Assembly: GCA_039930045.1 (NCBI GenBank)
Contig: JBDSQB010000017.1
Coordinates: 62,001-126,000 of the forward strand
DNA: 64,000 nucleotides
DNA from: Chthoniobacterales bacterium
GTDB taxonomy: Bacteria; Verrucomicrobiota; Verrucomicrobiia; Chthoniobacterales; DASVRZ01
Reading direction: 5' to 3'
Shown: positions 7,865 through 16,011 of the stretch, piece after piece
Position numbering within the stretch: the first letter of the stretch is position 1
How the letters are laid out: each line of letters starts with the position of its first letter
The notes under the pieces: generated by a model
Databases searched by the model: none
What the model was told of the DNA's origin: nothing
Seen by the model: only the letters and a program-made list of their open reading frames with translations
Made by a program: the position numbers and the translations under genes

Positions 7865-8986
7865 ATGCGACTGCTGGATCGTTACATTCTCAAGAGCTTT
7901 TTTCTGCCATTTCTCTACTGCTTCCTCGGCATTGCGGCGATCTGGCTCATCCTCGACATGGGCGACAAACTCCCGAGCTTGATCGACGCCCACGCCTCCA
8001 TCAAAGAAATCCTCCGGTTCTATCGCATCCAGCTTCCGCAGATCGTCGTCTTTTGCCTGCCGATCGCACTCCTGCTGGCCACGCTCTACTCGCTCAGTCG
8101 GTTGTCGCGGAGCAACGAGATCGTTTCCATGGTCACGGCCGGCATCAGCATCGTGCGCATTCTCGTGCCGATCTTCGTTTTCGGCCTCATCGCAACCGGA
8201 GTTACATTGGTCTTAAATTACCAGCTCGCGCCCGAATCGGAGACCGTTCGCAAGGATTATTTCGACGAATTGACCCAGAACCGCAAGAAGTCCAACGACC
8301 TTTACGCCGTGCTTTTCCGCAACCGCGCCGAGTCGCGCACGTGGTTTTTTGAGAAACTCTCCCGCGTCGATTCCGATGCCCGCGGCATCCAGATTCTCCA
8401 GCAAAATGAAAAGGGCGACGCCAAATGGAAGATCTTCGCCAAGGCCGCGCACTACGACGTAAAAGAACACCTCTGGACCATGCAAAGCGGCGAATTTCTC
8501 GAGCTCGCCCCCGATGGTAAAATCAAGCGCCAGCGCAATTTCGACAAACGCGTCTTCCCTCTCTTCACCGAGAGTCCCTACCGGATCGCCACGATGGACC
8601 TCCAGGCGGAAAACCTCGGCGTTCCGGCACTAAAAGAATATCTCACGCTCAACAGCGACCTGCCCGCCGCGCAAAAAGCCCCATTCCAAACGCATTTCTA
8701 CTATCGCTGGGCCATGCCCTGGATGTGCGTGATCGTGCTCCTGCTCGCCGGTGCGCTAGGCATCGCGTTTTCCCGGCGCGGCGTCCTCAATGGCGTCATC
8801 GCCACGCTCGTGCTCTTTTTTGCGATGCTTTTTGTCCGCAGCATTTGCCTCTCACTCGGCCAAGGCGGACGCATCCCCGCGCTCTACGCCGCGTGGTTGC
8901 CGGTGGCGTTTTTCACGTTTCTCGGCCTGGTCCTGCTCGTCAAACGCAGCTCCGGCGGCAACCTCCCCTTCTACCGTTTCAGCTAA
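7865..8986 (+). CDS. LptF/LptG (YjgP/YjgQ) family permease
   Basis: A 373-aa inner-membrane protein with three helices in the first 120 residues and three in the last 110, separated by a periplasmic beta-jellyroll domain, the LptF/LptG plan. The N-terminus MRLLDRYILKSFFLPFLYCF and the segment PIALLLATLYSLSRLSRSNE (coupling helix to the ATPase) are diagnostic. In the LptBFG transporter it helps extract lipopolysaccharide from the inner membrane. Only one of the two paralogous subunits is here; whether it is F or G cannot be told from sequence alone. The next gene starts at the base after its stop, so they are co-transcribed. Confidence 0.87.
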   Translation: MRLLDRYILKSFFLPFLYCFLGIAAIWLILDMGDKLPSLIDAHASIKEILRFYRIQLPQIVVFCLPIALLLATLYSLSRLSRSNEIVSMVTAGISIVRILVPIFVFGLIATGVTLVLNYQLAPESETVRKDYFDELTQNRKKSNDLYAVLFRNRAESRTWFFEKLSRVDSDARGIQILQQNEKGDAKWKIFAKAAHYDVKEHLWTMQSGEFLELAPDGKIKRQRNFDKRVFPLFTESPYRIATMDLQAENLGVPALKEYLTLNSDLPAAQKAPFQTHFYYRWAMPWMCVIVLLLAGALGIAFSRRGVLNGVIATLVLFFAMLFVRSICLSLGQGGRIPALYAAWLPVAFFTFLGLVLLVKRSSGGNLPFYRFS

Positions 8987-9487
8987 ATGGCGCTTCCCAC
9001 CGACTGGCATATCCAGCGCCGGGCCAGCCGCTGCTCGGTGACCGACATCCCATTCACCGACGGCGAGGTCTTTCACACGCTGCTTTTTCATGAGAAAGAG
9101 GGCCTGCGCCGCGAGGACCTTTGCGAGGAAGCCTGGAACAAACGGCTGCCCGAGCTGGTGCCGTTCTGCTATTGGAAATCCCGCTACGAGAAACCCGCCG
9201 AGGCCGCTCCCGAAGCCATGCCGCGCCAGGGCGTCGAGAGCCTCCTTCGCCGCCTGATTCTGGAAGACGAGCCGCACACGCAGAACGTCCGCTACATCCT
9301 CGTCCTCATGCTCGAACGGAAACGCATCCTCAAGCCCATCGACGAAAAACCCTCCGACGAAGGCCGCCTCCTCATCTACGAGCACGCGAAAACCGGCGAA
9401 GCCTTCATCGTCACCGACCCCATGCTGCGCCTGGACCAGATCGAGACAATCCAGCAGGAAGTTTACGACTTGCTGACGCAGGGGTAA
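8987..9487 (+). CDS. Conserved-looking hypothetical protein in the lptF/G operon
   Basis: A 166-aa soluble protein starting MALPTDWHIQRRASRC, immediately after the stop of the Lpt-type permease. It has a short cysteine-containing N-terminus, a charged helical centre and an acidic C-terminus; no signal peptide or membrane helix. I do not recognise a domain. Coding is supported by codon use like its neighbours and the zero-base spacing to the upstream gene. A role in envelope biogenesis would be guesswork from position. Confidence 0.7.
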   Translation: MALPTDWHIQRRASRCSVTDIPFTDGEVFHTLLFHEKEGLRREDLCEEAWNKRLPELVPFCYWKSRYEKPAEAAPEAMPRQGVESLLRRLILEDEPHTQNVRYILVLMLERKRILKPIDEKPSDEGRLLIYEHAKTGEAFIVTDPMLRLDQIETIQQEVYDLLTQG

Positions 9488-9512
9488 ACGTCATCGCACT
9501 TCCATCGGGAGC

Positions 9513-9631
9513 GCACGCGTCTCGCGTGCATCCAGCGGGCGTCCCGCCCGGTGGCGTTAGATTCCACAGCGACGGAGTTAGCGATGGATCACTACAAGCC
9601 CTATGGCAGGCAAACTTCCCGGCGGGACGCC
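9513..9631. repeat. GC-rich palindromic repeat, two arms
   Basis: Hairpin GCACGCG-TCT-CGCGTGC (9513-9529) is followed 6 bp later by CGGGCG-TCC-CGCCCG (9536-9550). A complementary arm with GGCG-GGA-CGCC lies at 9621-9631. The same two hairpins in the same order recur near 60565-60599. The region 9488-9723 between genes contains nothing else that I can identify. Confidence 0.65.
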
Positions 9632-9723
9632 GGCAAGAACACGCGAATCGACAGATCGCCTCGCCAATCTCTCCCACCGAGGCAAACCGTGCGCTCCCGG
9701 GACTTTCTGCTAAAATCTTCCCC

Positions 9724-10734
9724 ATGCTTCCCTGGTTTCAAAACCAATTCCCGCTCTACCTCGCCCCCATGGCGGGAGTTACCGACCACGTCTTTCGCCA
9801 GCTTTGCAAAGAACAGGGCGCCGACGTCATGGTCACCGAGTTCGTTTCCGCCGAAGGCATCCTCCGCCGCAACGAACGCACCTGCGAATACCTCGCCTTC
9901 ACCCCCGACGAACGCCCCCTCGGCGTGCAACTCTTCGGAGCCGACCCCGAGCACCTCGGCGAAGCCGCCCGCTCCGTTATCGACTGGGTGCAACCCGACT
10001 TCATCGACCTCAACTTCGGCTGCCCCGTCAATAAAGTCGTCAGCAAACTCGGCGGCTCCGCCCTCCTGCGCGATTGCCCCCTCCTCGGCCGCGTCGCCAG
10101 CGCCGTCGTCCGGGCGGCGGGAAACGTCCCCGTCACCGGCAAAATCCGCATCGGCTGGAGCGCCACCACCATCAACGCCACCGAAACCGCCCATGTCCTT
10201 GAGGACAGCGGCATCCAGGCCATCGCCGTCCACGGACGCACCAAAGAGCAGGGCTACAGCGGACGCGCTGATTGGGACGTGATCGGTGAAGTCGCCGCCA
10301 GCGTCCAAATTCCCGTCATCGGCAACGGCGACATCGCCAGCCCCATCGACGTGGAACTCCGCCGTGCGCAAACCGGCGTCGCGGGCATCATGATCGGACG
10401 CGCCGCCATGACCGCCCCCTGGATTTTCCGAATGATCAAACACTACCTCGCCACCGGCGAAGTCCTGCCCGACATCGCATTGGAACTCAAATGGGAATTC
10501 GTCCAACGCCACGCCCGCGCCGTCGTCGCCGCTTCCATTGCCACCGGCCGCCCTGAACAACCCGCCATGCACTCCCTGCGCGCGCGCCTCATGGCCTATT
10601 CACGCGGGATGCCCGGCGGCAAACACCTCCGCAGCCGCCTGCAAAGCGTGTCGAGTTTGAGCGAATTGGAAGTCATCGCTGCCGAACACATCACGTGGTT
10701 TCAAGAACGCGAAGCCGCCGGACTTGCAGGGTAA
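9724..10734 (+). CDS. dus: tRNA-dihydrouridine synthase (DusB-like)
   Basis: A 336-aa flavoenzyme that reduces uridines in tRNA D-loops using NADPH and FMN. The N-terminus YLAPMAGVTDHVFRQLC is the family's FMN-binding start. DLNFGCPVNKV contains the catalytic cysteine (residue 100). Later motifs are KIRIGW, AIAVHGRTKEQGYSG and IPVIGNGDI followed by IMIGRAAM, all in the expected order for the TIM barrel. The ATG at 9724 gives the standard N-terminus; the frame is open further upstream only through repeat DNA. Its 3' end overlaps the 3' end of the convergent GH52 gene by 44 bp. Confidence 0.92.
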   Translation: MLPWFQNQFPLYLAPMAGVTDHVFRQLCKEQGADVMVTEFVSAEGILRRNERTCEYLAFTPDERPLGVQLFGADPEHLGEAARSVIDWVQPDFIDLNFGCPVNKVVSKLGGSALLRDCPLLGRVASAVVRAAGNVPVTGKIRIGWSATTINATETAHVLEDSGIQAIAVHGRTKEQGYSGRADWDVIGEVAASVQIPVIGNGDIASPIDVELRRAQTGVAGIMIGRAAMTAPWIFRMIKHYLATGEVLPDIALELKWEFVQRHARAVVAASIATGRPEQPAMHSLRARLMAYSRGMPGGKHLRSRLQSVSSLSELEVIAAEHITWFQEREAAGLAG

Positions 10735-12820
10735 TCAGACCCAGAACCTTGCAACTAAAGTTTTCCATCCACAGGATGCTGGTGACACCGCGCGGATAGT
10801 ATTTCGAGCCCACAGGTTTCCCGTCGATGATCTGATCGCAGAAGGCCCAATAGCCGCACCCTTCCTTCTGCCACTTCTCGTGGGCGGCATCGGCTTCGGG
10901 CTGGTCAACGTGAAACACGATGCGCGCGACATGCTGGCAAAGGGCGATCTTGCTCATCCAGGTGTTGCGGCTCGTCGAGGAGAGTTTCCAACCGCCGTCA
11001 TCGCAGAGGCAGAGGCCGGGACGAAGCACCGTGCCGAGGTGCCGTTCCAGAGCCTGGATCAAACTCCCGAATCGTCCGCTGGAGCTGACGGCGTCGGCGT
11101 CGCCCCATTCCAACGGGAAAACGAGGCACTCGATGGCGGGGATGATGGCGCTTTGGTTGGCACCTTCAAAGACCGCAGGGATAAAGCCGAGGGCTGGATC
11201 GAATTTCGCGGTGATACTTTGGGCCGCCAGTCCAGCGCCGGCTTCTGCCTGGTCGCCGGTTGCGTGATCGCCGAGCCGGTGGAGCATTCGTGCGAGGCCA
11301 AGGTAGGAGGCCCAGCATTTTACTGCGACATAGAGATTGTTCCGAGCCTGGCCGAGCGAAGCATCGAGCGAATCGTAGGTGGTGATCTCCTGTCCTGAAA
11401 CGCAGCGCGATGAGTCCAATCCCATGATGCCATTCCGCTGCGCCGGATCCGGATGATCGCGCCGCCGCATACTCTCAAGGCACGCCCGCACAACGTATTC
11501 GTTCTGCCGCAGCCACGCGTCGTCGTCCTCGCCTTCGACGTAGGTCGTAGCGCACAAGATCCAATTACAGAGCTGCTCTTGCGTCATGTAGCTGAAACAG
11601 CCCGGCTTGTCCGGCATTTCATAGGAGGAATGACCGTGTGGCGAAAAGCGATTCAACACCCCCATGTCGTGCGTGAATGAGATACCACCGGGGAATAGGT
11701 TTTCGCCCGCCGGCTCGCGCAGTTCGTCCACGTAGCTGTAATGCCGGACAAAGCTATCGAGGATGTTTCGCACGACCCATGGGTTGGTGCGCATCTCGAA
11801 GAACAATTGATCCACGGAGAGATCGAACGTGTTCATCATGCAATATTCACCCTCGTTCACGATCCAGAACGGCTCGCCCGCGACCTCGAGCAATTGGGAG
11901 GAGCCGTAGTAGCTGCGCGTGGAGTGCGCGATCAGGAAGCGCTGCGATGGGTTAAGCGGCGCGGCTTCGAGCGCGTTGTCGAGTTCGCGGGCCCACCTGG
12001 CGCGTTCAGCATGATGAGTGAGCGCGTAGTGCGTCACGTCGAGCAGCGAGGCAAAACAGCGCGTATAGTAGTAGGAGCCCTCGAGGCGGCCGGTCACGAT
12101 GCCCGGCACAAACCAGCTCAAAACCAGCGGCAAGGTGCGCTTTTCGCCAGCCGGCACGAGGACCGCAATGCCGGCGGTGCTGAACAAGACATGCGGCACG
12201 CGCGCGGCCAAAGCTTCATGCAAATCAGGGCCGACGATCACGCGCACGCCAGCGCTGGCCGGCGTCGCCACGCCCAGCGAACCGGTGAACTCCAGACCTG
12301 TCAAACTGTCGTCCGACAGCAAGTTGACTCCGGCCTTGGCGAAATGGATCGCGAAAAAGCCAGTCATCTCCGTGGTGCCGTCGGAGTTATCCCACTCGAT
12401 CTCGGCCGTGACAGCCGGCAGCAAAGATCGGCGCAAAGCTTCCACGGTTGCTGGCGCGGGCTCGGGAATCGGCCCGAAAGGAGAATCGATTCGCAGGCGA
12501 AAGCCGGGCACAGTCCACTCGTCCGCGGCCCATCCGAGTTTGCGCTGGATGTCGGCTTCCGCGAACGCCTGCAGCTTTCTGGGGACTTCCGCAGTCCCAT
12601 GCTCACCGAGGAACGCGGCGGTCGCGCTGGCGTGCTCCGGTTCAAAGAACGGCAGGCATTGCAGCGTCGCGCCGTCGCGCGTATAGCCGGCGTAAACGTG
12701 CTGATTCCCCGGCGCGCGTCCGTCGTTTACGCCGAATCCGCCGCGAGTGTGAAAGTGCCCGAGTGTGAACGTGCCGTAAGCGCCCGGCGCCGCGTGATGG
12801 GCGTTGTAGTTGATCGTCAC
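10691..12820 (-). CDS. GH52 beta-xylosidase
   Basis: A 709-aa enzyme of glycoside hydrolase family 52, which releases xylose from xylo-oligosaccharides with retention. The N-terminus INYNAHHAAPGAYGTFTLG matches the family start. IVNEGEYCMMNTFDLS carries the nucleophile glutamate (E323), and EITTYDSLDASLGQARNNLY carries the acid/base aspartate (D483). GVTSILWMEN lies at the C-terminus. No signal peptide, so it is cytoplasmic and needs imported oligosaccharides. The GTG at 12820 fits homologue N-termini; another in-frame GTG at 12862 overlaps the upstream esterase gene. It is third in a fucosidase-esterase-xylosidase operon. Geobacillus GH52 (XynB2) serves as the mental reference. Confidence 0.9.
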   Translation of the reverse strand: MTINYNAHHAAPGAYGTFTLGHFHTRGGFGVNDGRAPGNQHVYAGYTRDGATLQCLPFFEPEHASATAAFLGEHGTAEVPRKLQAFAEADIQRKLGWAADEWTVPGFRLRIDSPFGPIPEPAPATVEALRRSLLPAVTAEIEWDNSDGTTEMTGFFAIHFAKAGVNLLSDDSLTGLEFTGSLGVATPASAGVRVIVGPDLHEALAARVPHVLFSTAGIAVLVPAGEKRTLPLVLSWFVPGIVTGRLEGSYYYTRCFASLLDVTHYALTHHAERARWARELDNALEAAPLNPSQRFLIAHSTRSYYGSSQLLEVAGEPFWIVNEGEYCMMNTFDLSVDQLFFEMRTNPWVVRNILDSFVRHYSYVDELREPAGENLFPGGISFTHDMGVLNRFSPHGHSSYEMPDKPGCFSYMTQEQLCNWILCATTYVEGEDDDAWLRQNEYVVRACLESMRRRDHPDPAQRNGIMGLDSSRCVSGQEITTYDSLDASLGQARNNLYVAVKCWASYLGLARMLHRLGDHATGDQAEAGAGLAAQSITAKFDPALGFIPAVFEGANQSAIIPAIECLVFPLEWGDADAVSSSGRFGSLIQALERHLGTVLRPGLCLCDDGGWKLSSTSRNTWMSKIALCQHVARIVFHVDQPEADAAHEKWQKEGCGYWAFCDQIIDGKPVGSKYYPRGVTSILWMENFSCKVLGLITLQVRRLRVLETT

Positions 12821-12840
12821 AGGGCCGAGTGACTGTCGGA

Positions 12841-13473
12841 TTATTTCACGGCAGCCATCCACATGTCCGCCATGAGGGCATTACCGGCAGGTGAAGGATG
12901 CACCCCATCGGGCAGCCAATGTTCGGCAGGCGACTGACAGCAGGCAGCGGCAAAAATTCCATCGAATGGGATATAAGCGACCGCAAATTCCGCTGCGAGT
13001 TCCCGAATGGCCGTGATCTTTGGATCAATGTCCTCGCGCCAAGTGCGACGATCTTTCCCAACGGGCAAAAGGAACGGCTCCAGAATGATGATGCGCGCTC
13101 CGAGTTCATCGCGGACACGTTCCAAAATGCGGCGATAGCTGGCTTGGAAGGCTCCAGTTTCGGAGATGATATTGCTGTCGTAACGACGCCAGGTGTCGTT
13201 GATTCCCGCCAGAATAGAAACCACGGTCGGTTTGAAAGCGAGCAGATCGGATTCGATGCGATCCTCAATATCGTAGATGCGATTGCCGCTCATGCCGCAA
13301 TTGATAATGGTGAGTTCGGGTGATTGCAGTTCTGTGCGAATGCGTTCGCTCAACAGACGCACGTAGCCCACTCCCAGAGCGAGGGGGTCGTTTAGGGCGG
13401 CATCGCGTTTGCGCCCTCGATCGGTGATGCTGTCGCCAGTGAAAAGAATGGTGTCGGTGGGTTTGATTATCAT
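12841..13473 (-). CDS. SGNH hydrolase, Axe2-like acetylxylan esterase
   Basis: A 210-aa cytoplasmic SGNH/GDSL hydrolase. Block I FTGDSITDRG gives the nucleophile S15, MSGNRIYD supplies the oxyanion glycine, AGINDTWRRYD gives the block III asparagine (N92), and LPDGVHPSPAGN gives the D189/H192 pair. The IND-W-R-YD segment and overall length resemble Geobacillus Axe2, an intracellular acetyl-xylooligosaccharide esterase. Lying between an alpha-fucosidase and a xylosidase supports removal of acetyl groups from imported hemicellulose fragments. It begins 4 bp after the fucosidase stop (13478), so the genes are tightly coupled. Confidence 0.83.
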   Translation of the reverse strand: MIIKPTDTILFTGDSITDRGRKRDAALNDPLALGVGYVRLLSERIRTELQSPELTIINCGMSGNRIYDIEDRIESDLLAFKPTVVSILAGINDTWRRYDSNIISETGAFQASYRRILERVRDELGARIIILEPFLLPVGKDRRTWREDIDPKITAIRELAAEFAVAYIPFDGIFAAACCQSPAEHWLPDGVHPSPAGNALMADMWMAAVK

Positions 13474-13477
13474 AATT

Positions 13478-14695
13478 TTATTCAGGTATCCAAAAAGTAG
13501 TGCACGGGGTGGAGGGTTCGGGGATTCCGTCGAGTTCCAAGGCGATTGCCGTATCCAGTGGATCGGGCAAGGGAACAGGAAGATTTTTTAAAAATAATCG
13601 ATCTCCTGTCTGCTGAAAATCGACCGATTCGCCGGTCGCTACCAAACGTGCGGACAGGACGCGGTTCTTGATTTCCGCGAAGCAAAGCTCGACTCCGGTG
13701 CTGTTCCAGATATGTAGATAAACGGTATTTCCCCGCGTAGTGACGCGGCCCCAATTGCTCCACGTAAAAGGCGAACGACTGCTGCTGTAGATCGTATCGC
13801 CGTTGCGCTTTAGCCAGGCTCCGACTTCGCGCAAAATTTGTTCGGACTCTGCGGGGATTGTGCCATCGGCCTTGGGACCGACGTTGAGCAGCAGATTCCC
13901 GGCCTTTGAAGCCGTTTCTGTGAGTAACTGGACAACCTGCCGAGCGGATTTCCAATTTGTATCGCCTGCGTGATAAGCCCAGTTGTCATTAAGCGTCATA
14001 CACGCTTCCCACAGCACGTCATCCTTGGGGGCGCGGATTGCCTGTTCGCTGATCCGCACATGTGACGGCGGACCGTTGCGCTCATTGATCAGCAGATGTG
14101 GCTGCAAACGCAACAATTCCTCGTTGACTTCACGGCTCTGGAGATTTTCAGGAATGCAGCCGTCGTACCAAAGATAGTCGATTTTGCCATAGCCGGTCAT
14201 TAGTTCGATAAGCTGAGAACGATAGTAGGCTATGAATCGTTCGCGAACGGCTTTGCTTGTCCAGTCTTCTACCCCAGGCCAATCACGAAAGTAAGCTCCT
14301 GGATAGTCCGGGTGCGACCAATCGGCCGGAGAGTAGTACAATCCCACCTTCAGGCCCGCTGAACGAAACGCCTCGACGAAGGGTCCCACCAAGTCGCGTT
14401 TCGGTCCGATCTTACCGGCATGAAAATCCCCTGTTTTGGTAGGCCAGAGAGCGAACCCGTCGTGATGACGTGCTGTCAGTATCGCATACCCCATTCCGAC
14501 TTCTTTTGCGAGTTTCGCCCACGAGGCGGGATCGTAGTTTTCCGCGCGGAAATTCTCCGCATACATCCGCTTGTATTCGTCCTGCGGGATTTTCTCTCGA
14601 TTACGTATCCATTCGCCACGGCCCGCAACTGAGTAGGCCCCCCAATGAATAAACATCCCGTAACGGGCTTCGTGAAACCAAGAATTTTTACCCAT
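13478..14695 (-). CDS. GH29 alpha-L-fucosidase
   Basis: A 405-aa retaining alpha-L-fucosidase. It opens WFHEARYGMFIHWGAYSV, the family's first barrel strand, has the conserved TARHHDGFALW (residues 75-84), and carries the nucleophile D178 in IDYLWYDG. A C-terminal beta-sandwich follows (from about 320). No signal peptide, so it acts in the cytoplasm on imported fucosylated oligosaccharides such as fucosylated xyloglucan fragments. The ATG at 14695 starts the family N-terminus; residues encoded further upstream are not protein-like. First gene of the minus-strand operon with the Axe2-like esterase and GH52 xylosidase. A putative operator lies at 14840-14855. The gap 14696-15051 holds that site and no gene. 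Confidence 0.9.
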   Translation of the reverse strand: MGKNSWFHEARYGMFIHWGAYSVAGRGEWIRNREKIPQDEYKRMYAENFRAENYDPASWAKLAKEVGMGYAILTARHHDGFALWPTKTGDFHAGKIGPKRDLVGPFVEAFRSAGLKVGLYYSPADWSHPDYPGAYFRDWPGVEDWTSKAVRERFIAYYRSQLIELMTGYGKIDYLWYDGCIPENLQSREVNEELLRLQPHLLINERNGPPSHVRISEQAIRAPKDDVLWEACMTLNDNWAYHAGDTNWKSARQVVQLLTETASKAGNLLLNVGPKADGTIPAESEQILREVGAWLKRNGDTIYSSSRSPFTWSNWGRVTTRGNTVYLHIWNSTGVELCFAEIKNRVLSARLVATGESVDFQQTGDRLFLKNLPVPLPDPLDTAIALELDGIPEPSTPCTTFWIPE

Positions 14696-14839
14696 AAATT
14701 TTTTGTTTATACAACCGGGTTCTTCAAACAACTGAGGGCCATCGGAGAAAGCTAAGTAAGCGGAGCGGGATGAAGGCCGGTTGCCACTTCGATAAGGTAA
14801 TTGTATCACGGGTCGCCCCGATGACAGCATTTCCGTTGG

Positions 14840-14855
14840 ATACACAATCCATACA
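14840..14855 (-). promoter_or_regulatory. Putative operator, TGTATG-N2-WTS-TGTAT, for the GH29 operon
   Basis: In the direction of the fucosidase gene the site reads TGTATGGATTGTGTAT, a direct repeat of TGTAT spaced 11 bp apart. It lies 144 bp from the start codon, further than in the other four copies. All fixed positions of the shared motif match. The binding protein is unknown. Confidence 0.55.
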
Positions 14856-15051
14856 GAAATTCGAGCCTTATACGTTATGAGATATTGATTCCGGCCGCGC
14901 AAAGAAAACGCCGTCTAGCGAAAATGTGTGTGACGAAGACGTTTTCTTCTCGTAACGGATAAAAGAGCGCAAGCGGTTTATGAAAAGCGCGGGATTTTCG
15001 GAGCCTGTAATGAGGAAGTCTTCGCCGACATCACTGAATCGGCGAAGTTCG

Positions 15052-15963
15052 TCAATTCGACTCAGGGCGAGTTTGGAATTGCCGAGGAGACTCGTTTTGG
15101 TGGGCGGAAAACCAGTTGGAAAATTGAGAAAGATGGCGAAACCCCAGATCCACAGCAATGCATTTGACAGAAGTTCCCTGCCTGCGGAGTTGCTCGCTAG
15201 CGAATGCTACCCGCCGGCATTCATGATATTGCCGCGGGGTCATTCCGAGTTCGTGGCGCCAGAGCCGATCCAATTGACCAGCCGTAAGGCCGTACTTTGC
15301 GGCGAATGTTTGCCGCAGGTATCGCTCGCGTAAATCAATCGTGGACAAACTTCGATGGCTTTCGCGAACGCGAGGGTCATGAATAAGTGGCGGTTCGAAG
15401 CGAAATTTGTGCAACGCGGCAATTCGCAAGAGATTACGAAGAAACGCAAGAGTCAGTTCCTGAATCTCTAGCATCTCCGGCAATGAAAGAAGCACCCCGT
15501 AGATTTTTAAAGTTTGTTCCCGAGTCAGGCGTCGGATAACTTTTGCCCCACACAACCGCGTCATTGCTCGCGAAGCCACTCGGTCCGGGGCAAAACGGAC
15601 AATGGGAATCCCGCGCCACTCCGCCCCGTTTTCAGGGCTTTTAACGGCGAGATGGATGGAGATGATACGAGCGTTGTCAGAAAAGTGCTGTGTACGTTCG
15701 CCGGGAATGCAGACGATCCATTCTTTTTTCCCGGCGCAAGTGTCAACAGTGACACCGTCTTTGTGCATGGTCACGCTGCCTTCCAGCAGGTGGCAGACGG
15801 TCAAAACCGTGCCTTGAAAAGTGCCGGATTTCCCGGAGGGAGGCCCCTCGTAGCAGCGGTCGAGAACGACATGGAGAGCTTGCCAGTCAAAGAGAAAAGG
15901 TTCGATTTCCTTCACGGTAGGAGGCCCATATTTATTAACTTTATGCCCAAGGCTGTAAAGCAC
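15052..15963 (-). CDS. AraC-family transcriptional regulator
   Basis: A 303-aa regulator with an N-terminal cupin-like sensor (FLFDWQALHVVLDR to about residue 130) and a C-terminal double helix-turn-helix (about 195-290). The latter includes LRERYLRQTFAAKYGLTAGQ and the AraC hallmark VAFASEQLRRQGTSVKCIAV, then DLGFRHLSQFSNWFSAH, close to the usual 'GFxdxSyFsrxFkk'. It faces the dehydratase-SDR-GH39 operon with only about 48 bp between start codons, so it probably controls that operon and itself. The inducer is likely a sugar; which one is not shown. It is also a candidate binder of the TGTATG direct repeats. Confidence 0.85.
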   Translation of the reverse strand: MLYSLGHKVNKYGPPTVKEIEPFLFDWQALHVVLDRCYEGPPSGKSGTFQGTVLTVCHLLEGSVTMHKDGVTVDTCAGKKEWIVCIPGERTQHFSDNARIISIHLAVKSPENGAEWRGIPIVRFAPDRVASRAMTRLCGAKVIRRLTREQTLKIYGVLLSLPEMLEIQELTLAFLRNLLRIAALHKFRFEPPLIHDPRVRESHRSLSTIDLRERYLRQTFAAKYGLTAGQLDRLWRHELGMTPRQYHECRRVAFASEQLRRQGTSVKCIAVDLGFRHLSQFSNWFSAHQNESPRQFQTRPESN

Positions 15964-16011
15964 ATACGCGTGCCTTCGGCGATGATGGCTATTAGGATGC
16001 TTCTGACTTTC

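Noticed and set aside
11741-12832. 363-codon plus-strand frame
   Set aside because: Antisense to the GH52 gene, with no recognisable domain and Arg/Ala-rich shadow composition.
14868-15158. 96-codon minus-strand frame after AraC
   Set aside because: Overlaps the AraC gene in another frame on the same strand and has no ribosome-binding site or family resemblance.
15514-16011. N-terminal extension of the dehydratase frame
   Set aside because: Antisense to the AraC gene; the dehydratase family starts with MKITSLTPYIV at 16012.
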